Shown piece by piece: positions 9,281 to 18,858 of a DNA stretch of 64,000 nt. The first letter of the stretch is position 1, and every line of letters starts with the position of its first letter. Made by a program: the position numbers and the translations under genes. The DNA lies in the NCBI GenBank assembly GCA_008690995.1, contig VRMN01000001.1:4960001-5024000 (forward strand), given 5' to 3'. The notes below the pieces were generated by a model that was not told the origin of the DNA, ran no database searches, and saw only the letters and a list, made by a program, of their open reading frames with translations. This DNA is from Porphyridium purpureum (Eukaryota > Rhodophyta > Bangiophyceae > Porphyridiales > Porphyridiaceae).

Positions 9281-10465
9281 CTAGTTGGCGTCTACACCAA
9301 ACACTCGGATGACATCCTTAATTGGCGCGCGGCACATTGGGCACGGCTGACCTGACGCAAGCAGTTTGCGTGCACACAGCGTGCAAGTTGCATTGTGCCC
9401 GCACGCGTAGAAGACAGAGTCAATCTGCGCCTCAATGCACACAATGCAGGTTCCTGACGTGCGGACGCGCCCACCATGCCCGCCCGGGAACGTGGGCCCC
9501 ATGACTTGCGAATCGAGCGAGCTACCACTCCTGCTGCTGCTGCTACCACCATGGCCACCGTACTGCGCAGCACCACCCATCGCGGCTGCTACCTCCTGCC
9601 GCACTGCGCGCTGCACGTCGAGCTGCACGTCAAAGCTTGCGTGAATCATATTCTTGAGCGTCTCGATTTCATGCTTCAGTTCCTCCAAGACAGAGGCTGG
9701 TGTGCGGCCAATACCGTGTTCCACTTCGTCAGCATTGCGAAGGAGCTGCTCGTGCTCACCCTCAGAAGTAATCGGCTCGCTGAGATCCTCCTCAAGCTCA
9801 AACGCGCCATGCGTGCGGCGGCGACGCCGCCGCCGGTAGTAAGGCAGGTCCATCACGGTATCTCGGCCCATGTTCGACACTTGCGCAAGCGCGTGCTCGA
9901 GCTCATGTCGGAATTCGCTATCAAGCGCCTGTGTCACGTTGCGCTGCGAGTGAAGCACGTCAATCCAAGGGTCTCTGCGCAAGTGCTGCACAAACGCGTC
10001 GTCCGTCGGTGAGTTGAGCGTAATCCAGGAGGAATCGCTATTCGGCGCACCACGCTCGAGCAAGAAGGTCTCACCAAACGAATCCGCCTCGGCCATTTCC
10101 ACATCATGCGGCGTTGACTCGGCAAACGCGTGCAGACGGCCCCGCGGCTGGAAAGATGCCTGCGGGACACGTTCCTCGGCGTGCTGCGAGCGAGACGCTT
10201 GCTGCTCAAACTGCTGCACGCGCTCGAGGCACACATGCCGCACATTCGAAAAGCCCTCACAGCGCGAGCGCTGCTTCTGCACGGCGCTTTCGAGAATCCG
10301 GCTCAGCGCGTGCAGCTCGGCGCGCTGCACGCGCGCCTGCTCCCTGAGCTTCCAGAGCTCCAGCACCTCCTGCACATGCGTCTTGAGGTACACGGACGAC
10401 GACAGCGCCGCCGTTCTGTCGCCCGTGCTCCGCGGCGAGCCCGCGGGTAACGGCTGGCCCGGCAT
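9281..10465 (-). CDS. Neuralized-type RING finger E3 ligase
   Basis: Predicted cytosolic or nuclear E3 ubiquitin ligase of 394 residues. The frame is open to 10495, but the first ATG is at 10465 (MPGQPLPAGSPRSTGDRTAA). Most of the protein is helical and charged, with likely coiled coil in residues about 25-90 (KLREQARVQRAELHALSRIL) and again around 250-290. The C-terminal 50 residues are a C3HC4 RING: CIVCIEAQ, CGHNATC, CARKL, CPMCRAPIKDVIRVF. The final PIKDVIRVF matches the C-terminal RING of neuralized-family ligases. No NEUZ domain is seen, so only the RING is of that type. Substrate unknown. Confidence 0.8.
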   Translation of the reverse strand: MPGQPLPAGSPRSTGDRTAALSSSVYLKTHVQEVLELWKLREQARVQRAELHALSRILESAVQKQRSRCEGFSNVRHVCLERVQQFEQQASRSQHAEERVPQASFQPRGRLHAFAESTPHDVEMAEADSFGETFLLERGAPNSDSSWITLNSPTDDAFVQHLRRDPWIDVLHSQRNVTQALDSEFRHELEHALAQVSNMGRDTVMDLPYYRRRRRRRTHGAFELEEDLSEPITSEGEHEQLLRNADEVEHGIGRTPASVLEELKHEIETLKNMIHASFDVQLDVQRAVRQEVAAAMGGAAQYGGHGGSSSSRSGSSLDSQVMGPTFPGGHGGRVRTSGTCIVCIEAQIDSVFYACGHNATCTLCARKLLASGQPCPMCRAPIKDVIRVFGVDAN

Positions 10466-12170
10466 GCGAAACGCCGCGCGTGTGTACTTCAACACCCAAC
10501 CCCGCTGACTCTGTTTCCCCTGGCCAAACTACAATTTGTCACTGAGCGTTGAGCCTGGCGCCGTTGCTGGCCCGCGGCCGTTCCTCTTCGCGTGTGAGCC
10601 GTTGGTGTCGAAGCGCATGTGCTCAAAGTGTTCGAGGCTTCTCTCCGCAACGAGCGCCAAGCACCTCAAGCTCGAGTCGCACGTCACAACCACCAACCTA
10701 TTCCCCGCGCGAGCGTCCATTCCACGCCCACCACCAGATCGCCCCGTCCCCCGCGCCCCATAAATCTGGGCCAAATAGCCATTCCGTGGAAACAAACCAC
10801 ACCAACCACGCAAAGACACAAAAAACACCAACAGCGACACGCGCCGAGAAGCAATAATCGCAAACCAAAAACAACCCAAACGCTCCAATACGCACACACA
10901 CGCGATAGCGTGGTTTCGTCTTGTCGCAGCTTTTTATCCAAAAACACACAACACACTTTTTTGTACGCGTGCACGTTTGTGCGTTTGCGTGCGTGCACGT
11001 ATTGCTGCGGGGTTGTTCTCATTGCAACGCTGTAGGTACAGTTGAACCAATAAACTACTGCGTGAATGAAAGAATGACTCATTCCTTCCAGTGTAACACA
11101 CACACACACCACCGCAGCTGTGCGTTGGCGCGATAGCCGTTTGCGAAGGGCCAGATGACCCAGTGGGTATATGTAAGTACAGTGCGGCATGTTGTAATTC
11201 AGGGCACAGATGAGTAGTGTGCTGTGCGAGAAGGCGACGGCGGGTGTGGCTGGAAGGTGGAGGGCGGCGCGGGGTCCACATGGATATGACGTTGCTGCGC
11301 CACACGCGCGTGGAAGGTCGGCGAAACGCGCGGTGCTGTGCGCGCACGCGGTGGACCCACGCTGTGAGCAGATTTGCGCGGCGGTACTGAAACGGCCTTG
11401 ATTTATGAGGCGCGCGCGGCGCGCTGAATCTAGACCGCGAAAACAGGCACGTTTATCCAGCGCGCCGGGAAGCAGCCAAAATATCGCGCGGCTTGAACGG
11501 GCGATGCGAGCGATTTGCTCAGATCTTCTCGGGGAGGGGGGTTTGCGTGTCGAGTTTGCGCGTGACTAGTCAAAAGCGCTCTGTTTTCGGCGCCTTGGTC
11601 CTTCTTGTCCCCCTCACCACCACCGCCTCTCCGCCCCCCCCACCTCCACCACCACCACCTCCAACTTTCATTACTACGGCGCCCGCGGTTTCTGTGTGTG
11701 TGTGTGTTGCTGCTACCGCGACCTATCTACCTGCCGCGCCTTGCGCAACCACAACAGGACGCCCACCACGAATTCGTTTTGTTATAAGAACACACAACAA
11801 GTGCGGTTGCATGGGATTTGCGGACGGACAGGGAGGGACGGAGAGAGAGAGCGAAAGAGATAAGCAGTGACGAGCAGAGAAGTGGCAGGAAGAGAGAGAG
11901 AAAGAGAGGGTGGGTGTGGTCTCAACCGAGGCAGTGGAGGTTAGTCAGCTGTGTTGTGCTGCGACGCGCATGTCGAGGTGCTGTGAGGTGGCCGCGCTGA
12001 GGTGGGTTTGAGCGATTCCACTCGCGCGGAGGCGGATTCGGCTTGGAGTCGAATCTCGGCACAAAGAGCTCGGCGTGTGGGGCCAAGTGGCGCGCCTCTC
12101 CGTGTCGACTGACGTACAGAGTTTGTTTCACGGTCGCTGAGCTTTGGAAAGGCGCGCAGAGACCGCGCAA
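10466..12170. other. Long intergenic region, low complexity
   Basis: No supported gene between the divergent RING and CCT genes. It contains CA runs near 11100, a C-rich block (11635-11665), TG repeats near 11697-11707 and GA-rich stretches at 11837-11910. Open frames here are long only because of biased composition. It probably holds both promoters and a long 5' untranslated region of the CCT gene. Confidence 0.5.
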
Positions 12171-12587
12171 ATGGCTGGAATGGAGTACGGCGCCGACGAG
12201 GTGTTCGCCGCAATGGTGATGGCGTCCGGCTTTCTGAGTGAAGAGCAAAGACTCGAAACCGTACACAAGGCAACCAGTGAGTCGGAGCGCGAGGAAGAGT
12301 GGTCTGGCGCTGATTACTCCGTGTCCTCGTCCGCGATGAGCACACCCGCGGGCTCGCCGCAGCTCGGCGAGCGCGATAAGATGCTGATGAGGGCGGCCGG
12401 CGTCTTGGCAATGACCGATAAGCACGCCGCGCGCCAGTCTGCCATCCAGCGCTACCGCCTGAAGAAGGCGTCGCGCTCGTTCAAGAAGAAGATCCGCTAC
12501 GAGAGTCGCCGCGCGCTGGCATCCAGTCGCGCGCGAGTGGGCGGCCGCTTTGTCAAGCGCTCGGACTCTGAAATGGAATCTTCCTGA
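12171..12587 (+). CDS. CCT-domain protein (CONSTANS-like motif)
   Basis: Small protein of 138 residues, start at the first ATG (MAGMEYGADEVFAAM). The C-terminal half carries a CCT motif: RQSAIQRYRLKKASRSFKKK, IRYESRR, a short spacer, and GRFVKR. The order and spacing match the CCT domain of CONSTANS, CO-like and TOC1 proteins, which directs nuclear import and DNA/NF-Y interaction. No B-box or response-regulator domain precedes it; the N terminus is an acidic stretch (residues about 1-75). Possible roles in light or clock control are inference from the family. Confidence 0.85.
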   Translation: MAGMEYGADEVFAAMVMASGFLSEEQRLETVHKATSESEREEEWSGADYSVSSSAMSTPAGSPQLGERDKMLMRAAGVLAMTDKHAARQSAIQRYRLKKASRSFKKKIRYESRRALASSRARVGGRFVKRSDSEMESS

Positions 12588-12900
12588 TAGGCTTTGCGGA
12601 ATGTGTCCATCGCGGTCATTCCTTCGTTCTAGCACAGCCGTCTGCGCACGGGCCGCTCGAGTACACCCAGAAACGGCCAGTTTGCCTCGCTGCTTTGGTG
12701 CGAGCCGCACAGTGTAAAGAAAGTGACAGGTGTTCTGAGCGGCTGCGAACAGGAAAGCAGAACCGGAATCGACTGTGGCTATGAGAAATCGTGTACATTT
12801 ACTTTTTTTTTTGTTTCTTTTCTCTCCCTTGCAAATTTCTCGACCCGAGAAGAAACACGATTGGCATTTTATATCCTTTCAATAAATTACCTGCTCCTCA
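12588..12900. other. Convergent 3' flanks
   Basis: About 310 bp between the stops of the CCT gene and the Lys-rich gene on the other strand. T-rich tract at 12803-12830. No gene seen. Confidence 0.5.
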
Positions 12901-13473
12901 TCATCGCTTCTTCGACCCCGCAGTTTTCCTCGCATGAGGCTGCGCCCGAGCCGGGCCGTTCGACCCGGGGCCCTTGCCTCGCCGCTGCTCGTCCTGCTGC
13001 TCTTGCCCTTCCTCCGGCGCGAACCGGATCAGCGCTACACGTTTCCTGTCCCAGTCTGCTTCTTTTCGCGCCGCTTGTGACTTGAGCTTGGACTCGTTGC
13101 GCACGGCATCCAGGGCGGCCTCCCGTTTTCGCTTCTTCTCCTCCCGCCGCGCCTCACGCTTGTGTTCTAGTTCAGAATTCGCTTCTGTCTTTGCTTGCGC
13201 AGCATCTACGCGCGCCCGCACAAGCGCTTCCTCGCGAGATACAGCACCCTCAAGGATGGCATGCAAAAGCTGGCGGTCCGAGTCCACTCGTCCCGCCGTC
13301 TTCTGCTTCCCCCGTCGGTCTGCCGCTGAAGGCTTCTGCGCGCGAGCCGCCGGTGCCGATGCCGGCTTTGGTTCACCCGGTGCCGAGGGCAGCAGTTGTT
13401 TAGAGCGCGCGGGCCGTTGTCGCGTCTGTGCCTTTCTCTGACCATCGAATTTCATCGCCAGCCCTACTCCCAT
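12901..13473 (-). CDS. Hypothetical basic coiled-coil protein
   Basis: A 190-residue very basic protein. The first ATG in the frame is at 13473 (MGVGLAMKFDGQRKAQTR). The N-terminal third is Ala/Pro/Arg-rich, the middle (about residues 70-150) is a charged helix, likely coiled coil, dense in Arg, Lys, Glu and Ala. The C terminus is Gly/Arg/Lys-rich and ends SKKR. Composition suggests a nuclear or nucleolar RNA-associated protein, but I recognise no family. It lies about 220 bp downstream of the inositol-dehydrogenase-like gene on the same strand. Confidence 0.6.
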   Translation of the reverse strand: MGVGLAMKFDGQRKAQTRQRPARSKQLLPSAPGEPKPASAPAARAQKPSAADRRGKQKTAGRVDSDRQLLHAILEGAVSREEALVRARVDAAQAKTEANSELEHKREARREEKKRKREAALDAVRNESKLKSQAARKEADWDRKRVALIRFAPEEGQEQQDEQRRGKGPGSNGPARAQPHARKTAGSKKR

Positions 13474-13691
13474 GTCAAAAATCCCGCGCAATTATTGCTT
13501 CTGGCTCGGCACCTGCTCGACGGCGCCTTTTCATTTCTGCCGTCAGCCGTGGGCTTGGTGCGACCTGTTTAGCATGGAATTTGGTGTGCGGGAGCCTGAT
13601 GATGACGCGCGGGGCAGAACGAGTCGATCGAGTGCGTCCACAGAATTTGACATGCTTTTTAGTTCCCAGCCACTTACGTAGAACCTGTCCT

Positions 13692-14744
13692 CTACAGCTT
13701 GCTGTTACCGTACAAGACCTCACGGATAGACACACAGCGGCGTTCGTCCAGCGCCTTCTTGGCGGCCATGGCCATAATGACAGGGATGCGCCCGTCTTTG
13801 CCGGTTACCAGCGTAGGCTTGTCCTCCACAACCGCCTCGACAAACGCGAAAATCTCGTTTGCGTATGCGGCTGCGTATCGCTCCATGAAAAAGTTGAGCG
13901 GAAGGTCGCGGCTGATGTTGGCAGCTGTGGACACCACAGCCGTGTTTGGATAGTTGTTACCTATTTCAACACCGCCGTTTGATCCTAGCACCTCGATGCG
14001 CTGGTCATACCCGTACACAGCCTTGCGGCAGCATTGGATGGTGCCGATCGCGCCGTTTTCAAAGCGCATCGTGACGACCGCGGTCGTGACATCGCCCACC
14101 GCCGATATCTCTGGCGAAAATGACGAGGCCATTGCGCTGAATTCGATGGCCTCGCAGCCCATGATGTGCCTTGCCATGTCCATGTCGTGAATGGCCATAT
14201 CGTACAACAAGCCTCCGCTCTTCTTCACATAGTCGATCGGCGGGGGGGCCGGGTCGCGCGAGATGATGCTGAGCATGTACGGCTCTCCCACCTCGCCGTC
14301 GACCATGGCCTTTTTCACACGCATAAAATTGGGGTCAAAGCGTCGCTGAAAGCCCACCTGCAGCTTGACGTTCGCCTTGGCGACCTCCTGCAGCGCAAGG
14401 TCAATGCGCGACAACTCATAGTCAATGGGCTTCTCCACAAAAATATGTTTCCCGTTGCGAGCGGCAGCAATGATGATATCGCAGTGCGTATCTGATGGCG
14501 AGCAAATAAACACGGCGTCCACCAGGGCGTCTTGCACCACCTCGTTCCAGTCCTGACAATACTTGGCGATGCCAAACTTCTCCGCACACGCTTGCGCGGC
14601 CTTCACAAAGAAGTCTGCAACCACCACCACCTCTGCCACGGGGGTCGCCGCCACAGCCTTGCAGTGCACTTGTCCAATGCGCCCAGCCCCGATCAATCCA
14701 ATGCGCATTTTGCGCGAGCTGCCTCCTGCCATCAACGGCGCCAT
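13692..14744 (-). CDS. Inositol 2-dehydrogenase-like oxidoreductase (Gfo/Idh/MocA)
   Basis: Predicted NAD(P)-dependent sugar or inositol dehydrogenase of 350 residues, close to the usual family length. The ATG at 14744 leads into MRIGLIGAGRIGQVHCKAV, a Rossmann fold with the GxGxxG dinucleotide loop. EKP (in HIFVEKPIDYEL) is the Gfo/Idh/MocA signature with the catalytic Lys. Downstream GGLLYDMAIHDMDMAR supplies the conserved Asp and His of the active site. Overall wording is closest to IolG-type myo-inositol 2-dehydrogenases that oxidise myo-inositol to scyllo-inosose. The exact substrate cannot be fixed from sequence alone. No targeting peptide is evident, so it is likely cytosolic. Confidence 0.85.
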   Translation of the reverse strand: MAPLMAGGSSRKMRIGLIGAGRIGQVHCKAVAATPVAEVVVVADFFVKAAQACAEKFGIAKYCQDWNEVVQDALVDAVFICSPSDTHCDIIIAAARNGKHIFVEKPIDYELSRIDLALQEVAKANVKLQVGFQRRFDPNFMRVKKAMVDGEVGEPYMLSIISRDPAPPPIDYVKKSGGLLYDMAIHDMDMARHIMGCEAIEFSAMASSFSPEISAVGDVTTAVVTMRFENGAIGTIQCCRKAVYGYDQRIEVLGSNGGVEIGNNYPNTAVVSTAANISRDLPLNFFMERYAAAYANEIFAFVEAVVEDKPTLVTGKDGRIPVIMAMAAKKALDERRCVSIREVLYGNSKL

Positions 14745-15213
14745 CTCTCCTCAGCCTCTTGCGTTCCTCTTCGCCGCAGCCCGCGCGACACCCTCGCACA
14801 CAGCCGCCTTTCGCCTAGCGTTCTGCCGCCCGTCTCGCCCGCCTGATTCTTGGCGCTTCCTCTACGGACAAGCGGCTCACCACTTCGTCTTCACTTTTTC
14901 TTTTTTCCTGACACAACCGCGAACCTGTGGAATCAAAGAGCCAAATTCTCCGAGATCGTCCGAGGAGATTGCACGTTGAACTTCTCGGCGCTTTCAGTGG
15001 CGCGTGACGGACATGGGCGTTGCGTGCGCGGCTTGGACGGGAGTGCACGTGCCACGCACATGTTTGGCAGTGCAAGCGGCCTCTGTAAGGCGTTGTGAAA
15101 GAGAGCGTGAGGCAGGCATATCATACTTGAAACACCCGGCGCGCTGCTCGTACCGCGGTGATGTGGATGTAGTGAGGGCACGGTCCACTGGTTCTGGAAG
15201 GAAGGGGGTCACG
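14745..15213. other. Divergent 5' flanks
   Basis: Separates the inositol-dehydrogenase-like gene from the VOC gene. The VOC frame stays open through this stretch from an ATG at 15013, so part of it could encode an N-terminal extension. A T-rich stretch lies near 14891-14910. No independent gene is supported. Confidence 0.45.
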
Positions 15214-15675
15214 ATGGCGGCAGCGGAGCAAACAGGCAGCGAGCAAAAGAAGTACGTGAATGCGGCCCTGGATCATGTGGCAATCAACGTAAAAGATGCG
15301 GCCGCCATGGTGGATTGGTACGAAAGCGTGCTTGAGTTGGAGCCAGTGGACCTTGACGCGTTTCTTAGCAAGGCCCGCCCTTTCCCATCCGTTCGGCTGA
15401 ATGAGTGCACGATCTTGGATTTTTTCCCGCCGTCCGAAAGCGATGGTGATGGCGCGGACGGAGATTCGGCTGCAAAAGGCAATGATGCAATGAACCACCT
15501 GTGCATGTCTTTGAATCGCACCGACTTTGACCGCATCGTTGCGAACGCACGCGCACGCGGCGTACACTTTGATCAGGAGCATCCTGTTTCACGTAGCGGT
15601 GCCATGGGAACAGGAAATTCTGTGTACTTACGCGACCTCGAGAAAAACGTGATTGAGCTTCGATACTATGAATAA
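15214..15675 (+). CDS. Glyoxalase/VOC-superfamily protein
   Basis: Small metal-dependent enzyme of the vicinal oxygen chelate superfamily, 153 residues from the ATG at 15214 (MAAAEQTG). Two beta-alpha-beta-beta modules can be seen: LDHVAINVKDAAAMVDWYES, and MNHLCMSLNRTDFDRIV followed by NSVYLRDLEKNVIELRYYE. His in LDHVAI, His in NHLCM and Glu in IELRYY fit the metal-ligand positions. A low-complexity insert (about residues 75-90) separates the modules. The frame is open upstream from another ATG at 15013. The extra 67 residues are Arg-rich and could be a transit peptide. Substrate unknown (glyoxalase, dioxygenase and fosfomycin-resistance relatives share this fold). Confidence 0.75.
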   Translation: MAAAEQTGSEQKKYVNAALDHVAINVKDAAAMVDWYESVLELEPVDLDAFLSKARPFPSVRLNECTILDFFPPSESDGDGADGDSAAKGNDAMNHLCMSLNRTDFDRIVANARARGVHFDQEHPVSRSGAMGTGNSVYLRDLEKNVIELRYYE

Positions 15676-15755
15676 TGAACACAAGAAAACGTCGCAGGCA
15701 GCGCACTATCATCATCACTTCTCCTCTCTTTTTTCCGACAGTCCACCCGCCGAGC

Positions 15756-16679
15756 CTAATGAGTAAGCATCACGGTCGCCATGCCTCCTCCGCACGCCGC
15801 GAGATGCAACATTGCGCTGGCCGTGGAGCCTTTGGCCGTCTGCATGAACATGGGTACGACCCCCCTCAGCGCACTGTAGAGGAGTCCGCCGGCAGTCAGA
15901 GCGAGAGCGAAAGGATTGACTGTTTCAAGCCACTGTGAAGCAAGATGCATTGCCGCCGCACCGCTGGCAGCACCAAGCAGCGCGGTCAGAGATACCGCCG
16001 AGTTTAAGACTAACGCCGTACGCACGTCAAGTCCACAGGCGCGCAGCAGGGCGAAATCACCTACTTCTTGAGGGATTTCATGCAGGCACACAGCTAAGAG
16101 AGTGCTCCTTCCTGCGTGGACGCCTCCTGCAAGATAAACCGTGCAGAGGCACAGCCCATCCGTGAAATTGTGCACCGCGTCCGCAAGCAAGTTGAGCCGA
16201 GCCACCGCCCACTTTTCTTCAACCTCGGAAGCTCTCTTGTTCGCAGCGGCCTTCATCTCTGCGTCATTCCCGGCGTCGTCGTACTTCTTGCGCCGAGATT
16301 CACCTTCATCTGCGTGATGCGTGTGTGCCGGAGCGCCCAATGCGCGCTCAAGAAGCAACTCGAGCGCCATGAAGAGAAGAATCGAGACCGGCAGTACGCG
16401 ATGAATGGATGGATTCACAGAATCTAAACTGGCGACTCGAGGGTCATGCTTATGGCCATGGTCATGACCGAGCGAATGTTCATGCCCGAGATCACCGAGT
16501 GCATGCGGTAGCAAGTGAACAAACACATCTGCCAACATTGCGCCCGCCGAGAAACTGAGCAGGACGGATAGCATAGTGTCACGGTTCCGTGTGCTCCATC
16601 GCTCCACCACCTGCTCCAAAGCGGCCGACAACAACGACACCAACCCGCTCAATAGCGCGGCAAGCAACAGCTCCTTCAT
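15756..16679 (-). CDS. ZIP family metal transporter (LIV-1/KE4-like)
   Basis: Predicted membrane transporter for zinc or another divalent metal, 307 residues, first ATG at 16679 (MKELLLAALLSGLVSLLSAA). About eight hydrophobic spans are visible. A cytosolic/lumenal loop rich in His (HEHSLGHDHGHKHDP) follows the second span and a second His cluster (THHAD) follows the third. The transport signature is present: NLLADAVHNFTDGL in span IV and HEIPQEVGDFALL in span V, the latter typical of the LIV-1 subfamily (HEIPHEVGDFA in animals). It is divergent from the protease-inhibitor gene, with 137 bp between start codons. Direction of transport and membrane cannot be told. Confidence 0.9.
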   Translation of the reverse strand: MKELLLAALLSGLVSLLSAALEQVVERWSTRNRDTMLSVLLSFSAGAMLADVFVHLLPHALGDLGHEHSLGHDHGHKHDPRVASLDSVNPSIHRVLPVSILLFMALELLLERALGAPAHTHHADEGESRRKKYDDAGNDAEMKAAANKRASEVEEKWAVARLNLLADAVHNFTDGLCLCTVYLAGGVHAGRSTLLAVCLHEIPQEVGDFALLRACGLDVRTALVLNSAVSLTALLGAASGAAAMHLASQWLETVNPFALALTAGGLLYSALRGVVPMFMQTAKGSTASAMLHLAACGGGMATVMLTH

Positions 16680-16816
16680 TCTCACCGAGGTTTCGTCACC
16701 ACAATATCTCGATGCCTACCTGGCCAGCGCCGCGAACAGCAGGTCAGGTGTGTGAAGGGAGTGGTCGAGAGCCGCTTTGTTGTTTAGAGCAATCAGCGCG
16801 GCTTCGTGTGTCGGGG
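16680..16816. promoter_or_regulatory. Short divergent promoter region (ZIP / inhibitor)
   Basis: Only 137 bp separate the start codons of the ZIP transporter and the potato-inhibitor-I protein, so both promoters must share this stretch or overlap the coding ends. No motif recognised. Confidence 0.4.
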
Positions 16817-17188
16817 ATGCCGGCAGCTACCTCCACATCGAACAGGAAGGTCGCCGCGTGGACGGTGGGGGCGGTCGTGTTTGCGCTCGTTGTTGGGTTT
16901 TTGGTTTACGCAGTCCGTGAGAACGCAAATTCGAGTCGGCCTGCAACTGGCCGATTCAAGATGAGCGGTAGCGGCCAAGAGGGAAATGCACTGAGACCAG
17001 CAGAGTTCCAGGCTGTCGTAGGCATGAAGTGCGAAGAGGCGAAGAAGTTTATACTGGAGAAGGAACCCGGGCTGCTAGTGCAATGCATTCCTTTCGGATC
17101 CATGGTCACCATGGACTATAGCGACGAGCGCGTGCGGGTTTTCCATGACACAAAAGGTGTCGTCGTCGAAACTCCAAGACGCGGATAG
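16817..17188 (+). CDS. Membrane-anchored potato inhibitor I (serine protease inhibitor)
   Basis: A 123-residue protein. The ATG at 16817 (MPAATSTSNRKVAAW) is followed by a single hydrophobic span (WTVGAVVFALVVGFLVYAV, about residues 15-33) and a short linker. The C-terminal 62 residues match the potato inhibitor I / CI-2 / eglin fold: VGMKCEEAKKFILEKEPG, a strand, the binding loop FGSMVTMDYSDERVRVF, and the C-terminal VVETPRRG. By alignment with CI-2 (VTM-EYR) the reactive bond would be Met-Asp, so P1 is Met, suiting subtilisin- or chymotrypsin-like proteases. One N-terminal anchor places the inhibitor in a lumen or outside the cell. Known family members are mostly soluble, so the anchor is unusual. 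Confidence 0.85.
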   Translation: MPAATSTSNRKVAAWTVGAVVFALVVGFLVYAVRENANSSRPATGRFKMSGSGQEGNALRPAEFQAVVGMKCEEAKKFILEKEPGLLVQCIPFGSMVTMDYSDERVRVFHDTKGVVVETPRRG

Positions 17189-17637
17189 CTCCGTTGTCAC
17201 GGGTTTGACTCGCCGAATCTCATGGAGGCGGGAATGGTCCTGGTATATGAATCCTGGTCTGAGCAGTTAATTTGATGTCTTCAATGTTGAGTTGCAATTT
17301 GCATCGTACCGGACCCCTGGGTTCCTCCACATGGCCCTGCGTCCGTTCGTCGCTACCTTGGCGGTGCCTTGTAATAAGCGGCCTCATCTCTTGCGCATTT
17401 CAGCGTGATGATCCTCGCCGCATGGCTACCCTACCGTTGGCGTTCTCCCGTCACCAAGGCTTGCTCACGGGTATCCTGGGCCGAGCTTGAGGCTACCCAA
17501 TATCGTTTGAGAAAGCATACAGAAGAGTTTCCGCACGAAGCGGGCTTGTCAACAGCATTCGAGTCACCTGGTAGCGGTGCAAGAGGTCTCACGGTCGTAT
17601 TGGCGGTGCCTGACTTTACAATCAATAAACAAGGCAG
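17189..17637. other. Convergent 3' region with AATAAA
   Basis: About 450 bp between the inhibitor stop and the stop of the duplicated membrane protein on the other strand. AATAAA at 17624-17629 is in the plus orientation and could end the inhibitor transcript. No gene supported. Confidence 0.45.
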
Positions 17638-18588
17638 TTAGCTGGCGTGGTCATGTTGACTGCGGTCCAGTGGGCTGCTCGTGAACTCTGGTTCAAAGCC
17701 CCCAATATTATCAACATAATTGAGCACCAGGAATCCGAGAAGCGCGTTGCCGATCCAAAAGCCGGCACCAGATACGCCAGCAAATATGTGGAACAAGCTA
17801 AAGGCACCGCGGACCTGAGCGGCAATCACCTCGATCAGCAGCGGAATGGCGCCAACGATGCGAGCGAGCAGCACGACACGTTTCATCTCGGGCTGGCTAA
17901 AATGAGTCGCCGAGTACGAAAGAAACGCAGAACCTATCATCATGGCCGCAAAGCCGCGCGTAAGGTGCACCGAGACACCGTTGGGAGGGTCTGTGATCTG
18001 ATAACGAAGCACCCAGTGCGGGAAGGCGTACCACGCGCAACCACACACGCCTGTTGCAATGAAGTCCACCAGCACAAAGAAATCGTACGCGGCGGACGAC
18101 GTTTTGGAGACAGAGCGCGACGAGAGCAAACAATACAAAGGGCCGAGCGTCCAGCACACACAGCCCACAATGCCGAACTGAATGTGCTCGAGCGAGAACT
18201 CGGTGTAGTAGATCTGCGCATACGTCATGGCGAGCAGGAGTGGGATATTCCCGATCACGCGTGCGTGCGCAAAGGCCTCCTTGACCACAAGGCTTGTCGA
18301 GACGTACGCAAAGTAAGCAAAGAAAGCCGAGCTGAGCATCATGGTGCCGATGGCGCGCATCAAGTGCAGCGAAACCAGATCCAACTTCACTGAAGTCTGC
18401 AATGACAAAAGCACGTGCGGAGTTAGCAGAAATGACACTCCGCACACAAGGCTCACAAAGAAGTCAAGCAAGAGCCACACATACTTGCCCTGCGCGAACA
18501 CGGTGATAAATACGCATACCAGCACCACTGAGTACGGATTGAGTACAGCCAGCACTGTCTCGGTCACCGACCCCGCATCCGCCGCCAT
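17638..18588 (-). CDS. Multi-pass membrane protein with internal duplication
   Basis: A 316-residue protein with about eight hydrophobic spans and an ATG start. Two halves repeat the same order. First half: LLLDFFVSLVCGVSFLLTPH, then VSLHLMRAIGTMMLSSAFFA. Second half: FFVLVDFIATGVCGCAWYAF-PH, then VSVHLTRGFAAMMIGSAFLS. Shared elements are an LxDF start, PH before a Val/Leu-rich turn, an HL[MT]R helix and an [MS]M[LI][GS]SAF span. The tail is short and hydrophilic. The pattern suggests duplication of a four-span unit, as in many small carriers. I do not recognise the family with confidence; no transport or enzyme motif is evident. Confidence 0.75.
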   Translation of the reverse strand: MAADAGSVTETVLAVLNPYSVVLVCVFITVFAQGKYVWLLLDFFVSLVCGVSFLLTPHVLLSLQTSVKLDLVSLHLMRAIGTMMLSSAFFAYFAYVSTSLVVKEAFAHARVIGNIPLLLAMTYAQIYYTEFSLEHIQFGIVGCVCWTLGPLYCLLSSRSVSKTSSAAYDFFVLVDFIATGVCGCAWYAFPHWVLRYQITDPPNGVSVHLTRGFAAMMIGSAFLSYSATHFSQPEMKRVVLLARIVGAIPLLIEVIAAQVRGAFSLFHIFAGVSGAGFWIGNALLGFLVLNYVDNIGGFEPEFTSSPLDRSQHDHAS

Positions 18589-18858
18589 GCGTACCTTTGC
18601 GCACGATCCTTCCCAGCCTCGTTCTCTTGACCACCGGTGCCAACAAATGCGTGGCGGTCGCTCACGTTTAGACCACGAATGTTGCAGTTGAGGCAGAGTC
18701 CTTTATTCCGCTGCGTAAAGGTCGCGCGTGTACGTGGGAAGGTGGCTAATAAGAAAAGCGCACGCTCAAGAACATACATCTCCCTCTGCTGAAACTGTGG
18801 TTGTGATGCACGCATCTTGTGTTGTGCAAGTGTCTAAGACGAGCGATGTGCACGTCGC

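Noticed and set aside
10684-11190. Minus-strand frame of 168 codons with hydrophobic, Cys-rich stretches
   Set aside because: Arises from complement of CA/ACC repeats; no family match, no conserved pattern.
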